A stretch of 64,000 bases of DNA from NCBI RefSeq assembly GCF_001639065.2, contig NZ_LQXO02000022.1:1-64000 (forward strand). Reading direction: 5' to 3'. This document shows, piece after piece, positions 1-8,108 of the stretch (position 1 is the first letter of the stretch; every line of letters starts with the position of its first letter). This DNA is from Vibrio barjaei. Lineage in GTDB: Bacteria > Pseudomonadota > Gammaproteobacteria > Enterobacterales > Vibrionaceae. Both the position numbers and the translations under genes were made by a program. Below the pieces are notes generated by a model that was not told the DNA's origin, ran no database searches, and saw only the letters and a list, made by a program, of their open reading frames with translations.

Positions 1-276
1 ATGATGCCAAGAATCTATCAGCCCACCCCATCGCAATCCATATTCTCCGCCTTAGGTTACGGCGGTAATGGTGTGATGTATTCCGCACAAGCCGGTAAAC
101 GTCTGGCTCAATGGATTGGCGGAGAAGGACACAAACTGGATTTACCCATATTCGAATCAAAACTTCCGTTTCCAAACGTGAGGGAAGTGGTGGAGTCAGA
201 GATGTTTGCACCATTTCGACGAGTAGGACAGCGATTCCTTTACCAGTGGTATTCGCTAAAGGATGAGGTGCTGTGA
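1..276 (+). CDS. FAD-dependent oxidoreductase (DAO family), C-terminal part
   Basis: The reading frame is open from the first base, so only the C-terminal ~91 residues are visible and the true start lies outside the window. The segment with ALGYGGNGVMYSAQAGKRLA is typical of the last FAD-binding strand and helix of DAO-fold amine/amino-acid oxidoreductases (DadA, PuuB, glycine-oxidase relatives), where a GxGxxG-like turn closes on the flavin. It ends 114 bases before a TRAP transporter on the same strand, so it may oxidise a substrate imported by that transporter; that link is inference. The substrate cannot be named from this fragment. Confidence 0.75.
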   Translation: MMPRIYQPTPSQSIFSALGYGGNGVMYSAQAGKRLAQWIGGEGHKLDLPIFESKLPFPNVREVVESEMFAPFRRVGQRFLYQWYSLKDEVL

Positions 277-350
277 CACTCAAAACATGTTTCCAAAATA
301 GGGAAATAATGACGACCAGGAAAGTTGTACCAGGTCACCTTGTGAGCAAA

Positions 351-371
351 GTACAGAGCGGATGTCTGTAC
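351..371. promoter_or_regulatory. Inverted repeat upstream of TRAP dctP
   Basis: GTACAGA (351-357) and TCTGTAC (365-371) form a perfect 7-bp inverted repeat around a 7-base spacer. It lies about 7 bases upstream of the likely ribosome-binding site (AAGG near 378-381) of the dctP gene. It could be an operator or a 5' UTR hairpin; no regulator can be assigned. Confidence 0.3.
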
Positions 372-390
372 GATATTAAAGGTTAAGACT

Positions 391-1392
391 ATGAAACTTA
401 TTAAAAACAAAATCATTGCAGGCATGACAATTGCGGCGACGGCAGTGTTCTCATATACGGCTGCGGCTGCAAATTTCAAAATGGCTATTGGCGATGCCGC
501 TGGTGGAACGCAATGGGAACTAGCCACAACGTTCTCCGAGCTAATGGAGAAAAAGACGGATGGCAAAGTTAAGATTGACCTATTCCCAAATGGACAATTG
601 GGTAATGAACAAGACACCGTCAATGATGCGGCTATCGGTCTATTAGACTTCTCTGTTCTAGCTATAAACAACGTAACGCCCTTCTCACCAACGGTTGGCC
701 TACTAACCATGCCATATGTGATTCAAAGTCCTGAAGAAGCAGTGCTATTGACACAAGGTCAGGTTGGTCAGGAACTGGTTGAAAACACCATTCGTGATGC
801 AGGCGTTCGCATTGTAGGTTGGGCGTACTCAGGCTTTAGAGTCTTGACCAACTCGAAGAAACCAGTGGCTTCACCAGAAGACTTAAAAGGGCTGGTTATT
901 CGCGTTCCTCGTAACGAAATCATGATCGCTTCTTATCAAGCATGGGGTGTAAACCCAACACCAATGGCGTGGTCTGAAACCTTTACCGGTCTGCAACAGG
1001 GTGTAGTGGATGGTCAAGATAACCCGTACATCACGGTGTATGCGATGAAATTTAATGAGGTACAAAAGTACGTCACTAATATTCGCTACATCTTTTCACT
1101 TGAGCCACTCATCGTCAGTGAGACTGTGTTCCAGCAACAAACTCCAGAGATGCAAAAGACCATTTTGGAAGCAGGGCAAGAGGCGACAGAGCATAGCTTT
1201 GCTTATCTAGAGCAAACTGAGAGCAAGATTCGTAAAGACCTTGAAGACAAAGGCATGGTATTTACCGACCCAGCGAATGGTGAAAAAGAATGGATCGAGA
1301 AAGTCACGACGTCTGTCTGGCCAAAATTCTACTCAAGCATCGGAGGTAAAGAGAAGCTAGACAACGTTCTTGAGCTACTGGGTAGACAATAA
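391..1392 (+). CDS. dctP: TRAP transporter substrate-binding protein DctP
   Basis: Periplasmic solute receptor of a tripartite ATP-independent (TRAP) transporter, 333 residues, the usual family length. A signal peptide (Lys-rich start, hydrophobic stretch, AAA-N cleavage near residue 26) is visible. The DctP signature region lies around residues 160-205: RVPRNEIM containing the Arg that normally salt-bridges a carboxylate, then NPTPMAWSETFTGLQQGVVDG. The family captures organic acids such as C4-dicarboxylates, uronates, keto acids or amino acids. The ligand here is not determinable, although the flavin oxidoreductase upstream hints at an amino or imino acid. A terminator-like hairpin separates it from dctQ, consistent with higher expression of the receptor than of the membrane subunits. 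Confidence 0.93.
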   Translation: MKLIKNKIIAGMTIAATAVFSYTAAAANFKMAIGDAAGGTQWELATTFSELMEKKTDGKVKIDLFPNGQLGNEQDTVNDAAIGLLDFSVLAINNVTPFSPTVGLLTMPYVIQSPEEAVLLTQGQVGQELVENTIRDAGVRIVGWAYSGFRVLTNSKKPVASPEDLKGLVIRVPRNEIMIASYQAWGVNPTPMAWSETFTGLQQGVVDGQDNPYITVYAMKFNEVQKYVTNIRYIFSLEPLIVSETVFQQQTPEMQKTILEAGQEATEHSFAYLEQTESKIRKDLEDKGMVFTDPANGEKEWIEKVTTSVWPKFYSSIGGKEKLDNVLELLGRQ

Positions 1393-1404
1393 CGAATAGT
1401 TACG

Positions 1405-1439
1405 CCCTATCTATTGGTGACCTGATAGATAGGGTTTTT
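1405..1439 (+). terminator. Intra-operon terminator/attenuator between dctP and dctQ
   Basis: CCCTATCTAT (1405-1414) pairs perfectly with ATAGATAGGG (1425-1434), followed by five T residues. It sits between the receptor gene and the permease genes of the same TRAP operon, so it probably allows partial read-through. Confidence 0.75.
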
Positions 1440-1515
1440 GCATGGCTTTACTCGTTTATCTGTTCATACATATTGAGCGACTGGTTGTCATGTGAAAATC
1501 AACATTGGAGGTTAT

Positions 1516-2058
1516 ATGTCAGTCGCTAAAATAATTAGAAAACACCTAAACAACATTGAGGAGTACACCTGTTGTTTACTACTAGCGAGCTTTGTCTTAC
1601 TGCTGTTCACTCAAATTTTATCTCGTCAGTTGTTTGACTATTCCATTCCTTGGGGTGATGAAGTTGCCACCTACATGTTTGTTTGGTTCGCTTATTTAGG
1701 TGCGGTGGTTGCCGCGAAAATGTCCGCTCATAACCGAGTAAGTTTCCACTTCAAGTTCTTTCCACCCATTGTTCAGACCATCAGTGAAACCATCGCAGAT
1801 TTCTTATGGCTTCTGTTCAACGGTTACTTTGTTTACCTCAGTTACGACTTTGTTTTCAACAAAATGAATCTATTTTGGAAATCGCAAACGACTGGCATCC
1901 CAATGAAGTACTTCTACATGATTTTGCCGATAGCTTTTTCCCTAATGATGGTTCGAATCATTTGGAACAATTATGAGCGTTTATTCAAAGGGGCTCAAAA
2001 TGAAGACCCTGAAGTAAAAGAGCTTCGAAAAATGACTGCTCAAAAGTCACTGCCATAG
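1516..2058 (+). CDS. dctQ: TRAP transporter small permease DctQ
   Basis: Small four-helix membrane subunit of the TRAP transporter, 180 residues from the ATG at 1516. That ATG is preferred because GGAGG at 1507-1511 lies just before it; an in-frame GTG at 1492 would add eight residues but overlaps no better signal. Hydrophobic helices lie near residues 18-38, 50-68, 85-110 and 128-148. The segment WGDEVATYMFVWFAYLGA is the classic DctQ motif between helices 1 and 2. It is followed after 21 bases by dctM, with which it forms the membrane complex. Confidence 0.92.
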   Translation: MSVAKIIRKHLNNIEEYTCCLLLASFVLLLFTQILSRQLFDYSIPWGDEVATYMFVWFAYLGAVVAAKMSAHNRVSFHFKFFPPIVQTISETIADFLWLLFNGYFVYLSYDFVFNKMNLFWKSQTTGIPMKYFYMILPIAFSLMMVRIIWNNYERLFKGAQNEDPEVKELRKMTAQKSLP

Positions 2059-2079
2059 TCGTAACAGAGAGATGTAATT

Positions 2080-3420
2080 ATGGAATCCTATTTAACTCTA
2101 ATCTTATTTGGTGGCTTTTTAACGCTGTTAATCCTTGGCGCACCAATTACCGTATCGCTCGCAGGTGCCTCCATGGCTGCGTATTTGATACTGGATAAAA
2201 ATCCGATTGCACTTGTGCAAATTGCGTTTACCTCAGTGGGTAACTTCCCGTTGATGGCATTACCATCGTTTGTACTGGCTGGTGCTTTGATGGAAGCTGC
2301 TGGCATTTCCAAACGCTTGGTGGACATTGCCGAAAGCTTAGCTGGGCCTGTAACCGGCGGGCTTGGAGCGGCAACCGTGATGGCGTGTCTGTTCTTTGGT
2401 GCCATCTCTGGCTCTGGACCCGCAACCACTGCTGCGGTAGGTATGTTAATGGTACCGGCTATGGTGAAGCGTGATTATGAAAAAAGTTATGCTTCCGCGG
2501 TTACCGCGGCCTCCGGCGGACTTGGGATCATTATCCCACCGTCGATTCCTTTGGTCATCTTCGGTATCTCTGCAATGGGTTTGATGGCACCGCCAGAGGC
2601 CATTGCTCAGCACGGGCAGTTTGCCTCGCTGTCAATTCCTAAACTGTTTGTCGCAGGCGTAATCCCAGGCTTGATCATGGCATCAACCTTGGTGTTCACC
2701 AATTACATGATTGCCAAAAAACAAGGCTATCAAGGGCTGACTGAAAACTGGTCTTTTGGTGAGATTCGACATTCATTACGTCGCGGACTTTGGTCAATAT
2801 TAGCGCCATTTTTAATTCTCGGTGGTATTTACAGCGGTATGTTTACTCCAACAGAGTCTGCGGTGGTTGCTATTTTCTACTCACTATTTGTTGGTTTATT
2901 TATTCACCGCGAACTGTCATTCAAAAATATCCTTAAATCCTTGTCGACAACAACATGGATTACTGGGCGCGTCCTTTTGATCTTATTCGCGGCAACCGTG
3001 TTTGGTCGCTTATTGATTGAGCAAAAGATTCCAGTAGTGGTCGCTGAGTCATTACTTGGCTTTACCGACAATATGTATCTTGTTTGGGCATTAACTATCA
3101 TCTTACTGCTGTTTATCGGCATGTTTATGGAAACGTTAGCGGCAATCATGATTATCGTGCCTGTTTTGTTGCCCATTATGTATATGCTTGGCGCTGATCC
3201 AACTCATGTAGGTATTGTTGTGGTATGTACGTTATCAATAGGGTTTGCGACGCCACCTCTCGGGGAGAACATTTTTGTCGCCTCAGGGATTGGTGGAGCC
3301 ACGGTGGAGCAGATTACCGCGAAGATCCACCCATTTGTGCTGGCTTCGGTAATTGGCGTGTTTGTGATTGCCTTCTTCCCACAAATTACACTGTGGCTTC
3401 CGTCATTAGTCGGCTATTAG
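2080..3420 (+). CDS. dctM: TRAP transporter large permease DctM
   Basis: Large 12-helix membrane subunit (446 residues; family 420-450) that carries the sodium-coupled transport path. Family motifs are clear: GAISGSGPATTAAVG near residue 108, GLGIIIPPSIPLVIFG near 146, and the C-terminal repeat with FATPPLGENIFVASGI near 388. The two pseudo-symmetric halves of the ion-transporter superfamily fold are therefore present. It is the third gene of the dctP-dctQ-dctM operon, and the following Cache-domain gene starts 11 bases after its stop, so it is probably co-transcribed. Confidence 0.94.
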   Translation: MESYLTLILFGGFLTLLILGAPITVSLAGASMAAYLILDKNPIALVQIAFTSVGNFPLMALPSFVLAGALMEAAGISKRLVDIAESLAGPVTGGLGAATVMACLFFGAISGSGPATTAAVGMLMVPAMVKRDYEKSYASAVTAASGGLGIIIPPSIPLVIFGISAMGLMAPPEAIAQHGQFASLSIPKLFVAGVIPGLIMASTLVFTNYMIAKKQGYQGLTENWSFGEIRHSLRRGLWSILAPFLILGGIYSGMFTPTESAVVAIFYSLFVGLFIHRELSFKNILKSLSTTTWITGRVLLILFAATVFGRLLIEQKIPVVVAESLLGFTDNMYLVWALTIILLLFIGMFMETLAAIMIIVPVLLPIMYMLGADPTHVGIVVVCTLSIGFATPPLGENIFVASGIGGATVEQITAKIHPFVLASVIGVFVIAFFPQITLWLPSLVGY

Positions 3421-3431
3421 GAGAGATATCC

Positions 3432-4334
3432 ATGAACGTATTGAAACTGATGGTGATAGGTTGTGCCTTGTCCGGCATGTTAACGAGTTTTGTTGTAAGA
3501 GCTGAAAGCAGCACTGCGGTCAATGTCTTGGAAATTACTGAGCCTCATGTTGCTAGTGACGCAGAAAAGCGTGCCAAAACCTTGTTGGCCAAAGCGGTGA
3601 TACATGTACAAACCGAAGGGGATAAGAGTGTTAAAGATTTCATGAGTGACCCTGAATACATTGATGGTGAGCTCTATGTCTTTGCCTTAGGTATTGATGG
3701 CGAATTTCTCGCCAGTGGAGGTTCGTCCATGGTGTTGGTTGGTGACAGTGTGCTTGATACTCAAGATGTTTACGGTAAGCCGTTTTTCCGAGAGATGATC
3801 ACGAAAGCGGTACATGATGGTTACGGTGAAGTGAAGTACAACTGGGCTAATCCTACCGACCGTATGGGGGAGCCCAAAACTACGTTCTTTGAACGTGTCG
3901 GTGATGTAATAGTTGCTGTGGGCTATTACCCCGAACGTTCCAGTGCAGCTGAGGCGAAACGATTGCTGGCTAGGGCAATGAAAGCCATGGTGGAATCTGA
4001 GCAGAAAAGTATCGATGAGTTTAACGACACCGACGGTAGTTTCGTGGAGGGGGATTTATACGTATTTGTGATGGATATGAATTCGGGTAAGTTTCTTGCT
4101 CATGGCGCGTCTCCTGAATTAGTGGGCCGCTCACATGAAGAGATCCTAAGCCCAGATAACAAACCTATTCTCACCGAATTACTGACTCTAGCTAAGGAAA
4201 ATGGACGCGGCGTTTATACCTATAAATGGTTGAACCCTCAGTCGAACAAAGTTGAAACCAAACACACATACTACCGTGTGATCGACAATAAACTTGTCGC
4301 TGTGGGCTATTATGTGAAGTCAGAGAGCTCTTAA
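3432..4334 (+). CDS. Periplasmic protein with two tandem single-Cache domains
   Basis: 300 residues from the ATG at 3432, which is preceded by a GGAGAG ribosome-binding site right at the dctM stop. A signal peptide ends near residue 25 (VVRAES). Two homologous halves of about 125 residues follow (about 35-160 and 165-297). Each contains GELYVFALGIDGEFLASGG or its counterpart GDLYVFVMDMNSGKFLAHGA, then a YNWANPT / YKWLNPQ segment and a closing VAVGYY strand, typical of Cache_2-type ligand-binding domains of chemoreceptors. No transmembrane anchor or signalling domain follows, so it is a free periplasmic sensor-like or binding protein. Its operon position suggests that it binds the TRAP ligand or helps regulate uptake (inference). 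Confidence 0.8.
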   Translation: MNVLKLMVIGCALSGMLTSFVVRAESSTAVNVLEITEPHVASDAEKRAKTLLAKAVIHVQTEGDKSVKDFMSDPEYIDGELYVFALGIDGEFLASGGSSMVLVGDSVLDTQDVYGKPFFREMITKAVHDGYGEVKYNWANPTDRMGEPKTTFFERVGDVIVAVGYYPERSSAAEAKRLLARAMKAMVESEQKSIDEFNDTDGSFVEGDLYVFVMDMNSGKFLAHGASPELVGRSHEEILSPDNKPILTELLTLAKENGRGVYTYKWLNPQSNKVETKHTYYRVIDNKLVAVGYYVKSESS

Positions 4335-4357
4335 CCATATGATTTACTAGGGCAATC

Positions 4358-4385
4358 AAAAGCCAGAGGTTCTCACTGGCTTTTT
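4358..4385. terminator. Bidirectional terminator after the TRAP operon
   Basis: AAAAGCCAG (4358-4366) pairs with CTGGCTTTT (4376-4384), with a T-run on the plus strand and, read on the minus strand, another T-run. It ends the TRAP/Cache operon and the small convergent gene at 4394-4600. Confidence 0.8.
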
Positions 4386-4393
4386 ACTATTCA

Positions 4394-4600
4394 TCATATA
4401 TGTACCAGCTCGTACCCTGAAAACCCATTCTGTCCCCAATACTTGTTATTCGATTTTGCGTTAAGGACTAAAGCCTGAATAGTTTCCACGCGACAGCCTA
4501 GTTGTTGTGCTAATTCAAAGATACTGCCACGAATCACCTCAGAAGTAGAAGTGTTAATTAAGCAATGTTCTTGTTGGTGATGGTTTGATTGGAAATCCAT
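4394..4600 (-). CDS. Small hypothetical protein (68 aa)
   Basis: Not recognised. A 68-residue soluble protein whose ATG (4598-4600) is preceded by a very good ribosome-binding site (GAGGAGAG about 7 bases upstream), and which ends next to a bidirectional terminator; both argue for a real gene. The sequence has a His/Gln-rich start (SNHHQQEHC) and a central helical part around IFELAQQLGCRVETIQALV that could be a small helix-turn-helix, followed by an aromatic tail. It stands between the TRAP operon and malT, with an AT-rich promoter region (4620-4790) upstream. Confidence 0.6.
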   Translation of the reverse strand: MDFQSNHHQQEHCLINTSTSEVIRGSIFELAQQLGCRVETIQALVLNAKSNNKYWGQNGFSGYELVHI

Positions 4601-4798
4601 ACATGCTCTCCTCTACGTTTGTGGTTCTAGGGGTAAGATCTGACGTTACAAGCACTGAGTCTCGCAACGGATTCTGTACAATTAATATACTAATAAAATA
4701 TAATAAATGAAACAAAATATTCCAATAAATGTAAAATTGATTTATTTTGAATGTGCTTATACGGTGTAGATTAAACTGTATCAAGAAGGATTTTATGA
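4601..4798. other. AT-rich intergenic region upstream of the small gene
   Basis: About 200 bases between the small minus-strand gene and the malT terminator. The stretch 4680-4750 is markedly AT-rich. It likely holds the promoter of the small gene. No convincing gene or RNA is visible. Confidence 0.4.
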
Positions 4799-4838
4799 AA
4801 AAGCCCGAGTGTATGAACTATACGCTCGGGCTTTGTTT
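4799..4838 (-). terminator. Terminator of malT
   Basis: AAGCCCGAG (4801-4809) pairs with CTCGGGCTT (4825-4833), the stem extending inward with a G-U pair. Read on the minus strand it is followed by five T residues, as expected for the malT transcript ending at 4855. Confidence 0.8.
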
Positions 4839-4854
4839 GTAGGCTGGCTTGCTA

Positions 4855-7563
4855 CTAATACCCCATCAACTGCAATAGATTCTCAGCGGTGCTGATTGCT
4901 TCCTTACGGTTTGCGATATTGAGCTTCTGATACAAATTACGAATATGTGTTTTGATTGTCGTACCTGCGACATCCAGCTCTTGAGCAATTTGCTCGTTAC
5001 TGAACCCGGAATATATCAAACCAAGAACCTGCCATTCTCTTTGGGTTAGAGGGCTAGTGCGTACTAACTCAGGGATATTCGGGTGGTTGATTAACTTTTC
5101 CACAAACTCTTCGTTAAAGTGGACAGAACGGCTACGCTGCGTTGTATTGATGTCTTTCATCAATAGTTGTGCGCGATGACGCTCCAAGTCACCCAATTCA
5201 GACTTAGAGACCAGTTTCTCAAGCAGATGGCCGATGGTGGCACCGTCGACCAAGAAATTGCCGATCATGCCAGTTTGATTCGTTAAGACTAACGCTTCTT
5301 TTAGCAGTGCTTTGGCGGTCTCTTCATCCTGGTTTTGCACATTGAGTACCGCTTCCACAATCAAGTTTCGGTTGCGATCGGTCACTAACTGGTGGGCTTC
5401 TGCCTTGTCATTAAGATAGTCTAGAGTCTGCTGTGCTTGCTCGAACTGGCCTAAATTGATTTGAGCACGAGCGATGTTTCGCCACTGAAGCTGCTCGAAG
5501 TGGTTGCAAGCGTTGTCTGGTCGAATCGCAGTTTCTAACCATTGTTCGATTGAGTCCACGTCACCGCGTGCTTGCCAGTAGAGTAGCAGTGATAATGAGG
5601 CGTTTGCGGTCCAATCAACATGGTAAGTTGACTGTTTCATCAGATGTTGGATCTGCTCAATGAATTTAGCGGCTTTATCTAGCTCCCCGCGACCAATTGC
5701 GATGCGTGCAATCATCGAGTAGCTATGAAGGTGCTTGCTCGGTGAATGGTTGCCAAGTACATCAAGCCCTTTATAAGCACACTCTTCAGCTTCATCCAAT
5801 CGGTTCCAGCACCATAATACTTGTGCACGAACACGCAATAAGAACTCATGCAATGGAACTTGATGTAACTGCTGTTCTTCGATAAGTTTCAGTGCGCTAT
5901 CCTGAATTTCGAACGCGGCTTGGACGTAGCCTTGTGCAATCAGAATTTCACTCTGCTGAAGCTGGGCCCATAGTGCTTGGTGATAAACATGGTACTGACG
6001 CGCTAGCTTTTCAGTCTGCTGCATCATTGACAAAGCACGGCTAAGTTGTCCGATGACGTGATTCACTTCACCAACCACCGAGGTTGCCACGATGCGGCTT
6101 CTGTATACAGAGTGGTCGAGTTCACTCAATGCTTGCTCGGCAAGCTCAAGCGCTTTTTCTGGTGAGTTTTGGTTAATGGCAACTTGCGCTAGCAGAGCGT
6201 GGAATTCACCTTCTTGCTTCTTCGAGCGCTCAACGTTGCGCGCTTCCATTTCTTTGTCAGCTTTAGCAATCAGCTCGCCAACATCGTTGTAGCGGTGCTG
6301 ACTTTGCGCCAACCATGCCTGCAACATACACAGTTTGGGCTGGCTATATAATTGGTCTTGGGTAAGGACCGCAATGGCTCCTTCCAGAGTCGCGAGCTCA
6401 CCCTGGTTGAACATCTTCCAGCCAAACTCGCTTAAGATTTTTGCAACCAGCTCACTGTTATTAGCCAGTTGAGCATGACGCAGTGCTTGGTGCGGCACTT
6501 TTTGCTCTAGCCAAGCTTCGGCTGCTGCCAAATGAAGCTCGTGTTCCTGCTGAGGAATACGCGCTTTACGTTCGTGGGATAAGAACTCGGCAAACAGATT
6601 GTGGAATCTAAACCAGTTATTTTCCCCCTCAAGCGGGTAGATAAATAGGCCGAATCGGTTAAGAGATTCAATCATGCTAAGTGCATCGTCACGTTTGGTG
6701 AGGGCGATGACTAGACTGTCGTTGAAATGATCGAGTACCGAACACTGCATCAAGAATTTACGAGTGTCTTTATCCAACAGGTCAAACACTTCCTCAACCA
6801 AATAATCCCAAAGGTGTGCATGATTGAATTGAGATATGGTCTCGACAGATTGTGCGAGGGTACGTTTTTGGTGTTGTGCTTGTAGTGCAAATAACTGCAA
6901 TGCAGATGGCCAGCCTTCAACATAAGTGCGCAATGAGTCGGCGGTCTCATTATCGATATCGCTAGCGAGTCGTTGGCTAAAGAAACGCGTGGTCTCTTCG
7001 GTATCGAAAGCGAGTAGTTCGTTGCCAATCTCGATCATTAAGTCACGCACACGGAGGTTCGCTGTGCCTAAAGGAGGGTTGCCTCGACTGGTAACCACGA
7101 GAGTAACATTATCTGGCATGTGCTTAAGGAAAAAGCGCATCGCTTCGTGAATCTCTTCATCAGTGATTAAGTGGTAGTCATCAAGGACGATGTAGCATTC
7201 GTTGTGATAGCTCGTCAGTTCAGCAAACACTTCGCTAAATAGGGAGTGTAATGAGGAAAATTGTCTACGTTCTGCCAAGGTTTGTGCGTTTGGACACGTG
7301 TTATTCGTGGCTTTGTTGATGGCCTGCAATAGGTAGTTGACGAAGCGAAACGGGTCGTTGTCACTTTCATCGATGCTGTACCAGCCAACGTGTGGTTTAT
7401 CTGACAGCCATTGAGCTGCCATCGTTGTTTTGCCGTAACCGGCAGGCGAGCGAAAAAGTACAAGCTTATAAAATGGAGCCTGCGCCAGCAGGTCCAATAC
7501 TCGTGGACGCACAATTGCGTTATGTAGGCGTCCTGGTCGAGTCAATTTTGAAGGAATCCACAT
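4855..7563 (-). CDS. malT: MalT, ATP- and maltotriose-dependent transcriptional activator
   Basis: 902 residues, matching the ~900-residue MalT of enteric bacteria and vibrios. It activates maltose/maltodextrin genes when bound to ATP and maltotriose. Domains: a STAND-class nucleotide-binding domain with Walker [10 protein letters not shown] at residues 39-47 and a Walker-B-like [10 protein letters not shown] near 125-134; a winged-helix and long helical/TPR-like sensor region (about 250-800) with many Leu/Ala/Gln repeats; and a C-terminal LuxR-type helix-turn-helix (about 838-895; [21 protein letters not shown], with AQELDV following). It is divergent from malP across a 545-base control region and ends in its own terminator. 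Confidence 0.96.
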   Translation of the reverse strand: MWIPSKLTRPGRLHNAIVRPRVLDLLAQAPFYKLVLFRSPAGYGKTTMAAQWLSDKPHVGWYSIDESDNDPFRFVNYLLQAINKATNNTCPNAQTLAERRQFSSLHSLFSEVFAELTSYHNECYIVLDDYHLITDEEIHEAMRFFLKHMPDNVTLVVTSRGNPPLGTANLRVRDLMIEIGNELLAFDTEETTRFFSQRLASDIDNETADSLRTYVEGWPSALQLFALQAQHQKRTLAQSVETISQFNHAHLWDYLVEEVFDLLDKDTRKFLMQCSVLDHFNDSLVIALTKRDDALSMIESLNRFGLFIYPLEGENNWFRFHNLFAEFLSHERKARIPQQEHELHLAAAEAWLEQKVPHQALRHAQLANNSELVAKILSEFGWKMFNQGELATLEGAIAVLTQDQLYSQPKLCMLQAWLAQSQHRYNDVGELIAKADKEMEARNVERSKKQEGEFHALLAQVAINQNSPEKALELAEQALSELDHSVYRSRIVATSVVGEVNHVIGQLSRALSMMQQTEKLARQYHVYHQALWAQLQQSEILIAQGYVQAAFEIQDSALKLIEEQQLHQVPLHEFLLRVRAQVLWCWNRLDEAEECAYKGLDVLGNHSPSKHLHSYSMIARIAIGRGELDKAAKFIEQIQHLMKQSTYHVDWTANASLSLLLYWQARGDVDSIEQWLETAIRPDNACNHFEQLQWRNIARAQINLGQFEQAQQTLDYLNDKAEAHQLVTDRNRNLIVEAVLNVQNQDEETAKALLKEALVLTNQTGMIGNFLVDGATIGHLLEKLVSKSELGDLERHRAQLLMKDINTTQRSRSVHFNEEFVEKLINHPNIPELVRTSPLTQREWQVLGLIYSGFSNEQIAQELDVAGTTIKTHIRNLYQKLNIANRKEAISTAENLLQLMGY

Positions 7564-7732
7564 AGATATTTCCTACCAATTTATTATGTTCTACTCCGTC
7601 AGGGAGTAGGGAGCGAGTCACTGAAGCTTTTTATTGCACATTCGATGGTATGAGAGAGTGAGCTCTACATTTATTGATCGAGGGCTATATTTTGATTTTT
7701 AAGCTTTTTTCACAGCTACTACGCCTTGTAAA

Positions 7733-7748
7733 TGTGATTCGTGTCACC
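7733..7748. promoter_or_regulatory. CRP-like binding site 1
   Basis: TGTGATTCGTGTCACC matches the CRP consensus TGTGA-N6-TCACA in nine of ten core positions with exact 6-base spacing. It lies 170 bases upstream of malT and may serve malT, malP or both. Confidence 0.65.
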
Positions 7749-7917
7749 TTTATTGCTTGGCGTAGAGTATGAATGGCTTGTCATGTATACAAAAAAACCT
7801 TGTGATTTGCGGCTTTTTTCGAAGCTAATTGTGATCTCAACAGCAGAATTTGTATTTAGTCCAATAAGGGATAGCAAATGTTTCTTAATTAACGCTTAGA
7901 GTGAAAAGTGAGCTTGG

Positions 7918-7933
7918 CGTGATCGCTATCACC
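7918..7933. promoter_or_regulatory. CRP-like binding site 2
   Basis: CGTGATCGCTATCACC fits TGTGA-N6-TCACA at eight of ten core positions with correct spacing. It is upstream of the putative MalT boxes, the usual place for a CRP site that cooperates with MalT. Confidence 0.55.
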
Positions 7934-7978
7934 TGAAAAAACAGAATGTTTAACCGTAATGGGAGATCGATCACTAAG

Positions 7979-8043
7979 TGGAGGGGAGTACGCCCTCTAC
8001 GCCCTCCTCACTCATCCTCCATGGAGTCGGAACTAGGAGGATG
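7979..8043. promoter_or_regulatory. Candidate MalT boxes upstream of malP
   Basis: The MalT box consensus is GGGGA(T/G)GAGG. On the minus strand, GAGGATGAGT and AGTGAGGAGG (within 8002-8022) each match eight of ten positions and overlap slightly. On the plus strand, GGGGAG at 7983 and GGAGGATG near 8036 are weaker matches. A cluster of such elements before malP is what MalT activation predicts. Confidence 0.5.
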
Positions 8044-8108
8044 TTTATGGAAACGTCACCATGCACGATATGGGACAGATGGATAAAAACTTAAAGTGAG
8101 ATTTCTTA

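Larger units (their letters stand above)
7564..8108. promoter_or_regulatory. malT-malP divergent control region
   Basis: 545 bases without a gene separate malT from malP. The region carries two CRP-like palindromes (7733-7748 and 7918-7933) and, close to malP, a cluster of GGAGGA/GGATGA elements (7979-8043) resembling MalT boxes. This is the expected architecture for a CRP-plus-MalT activated promoter. No RNA gene is evident. Confidence 0.65.

Noticed and set aside
240..710. 156-codon minus-strand frame over the dctP start
   Set aside because: It lies antisense to a clear TRAP receptor gene, has no recognisable domain and no ribosome-binding site of note.
3225..3431. Upstream extension of the Cache-domain frame
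   Set aside because: It overlaps dctM in another frame; the ATG at 3432 has a proper ribosome-binding site and signal peptide.
4554..4784. 76-codon minus-strand frame in the AT-rich region
   Set aside because: It overlaps the better supported 68-codon gene in another frame and is composed mainly of AT-rich codons.
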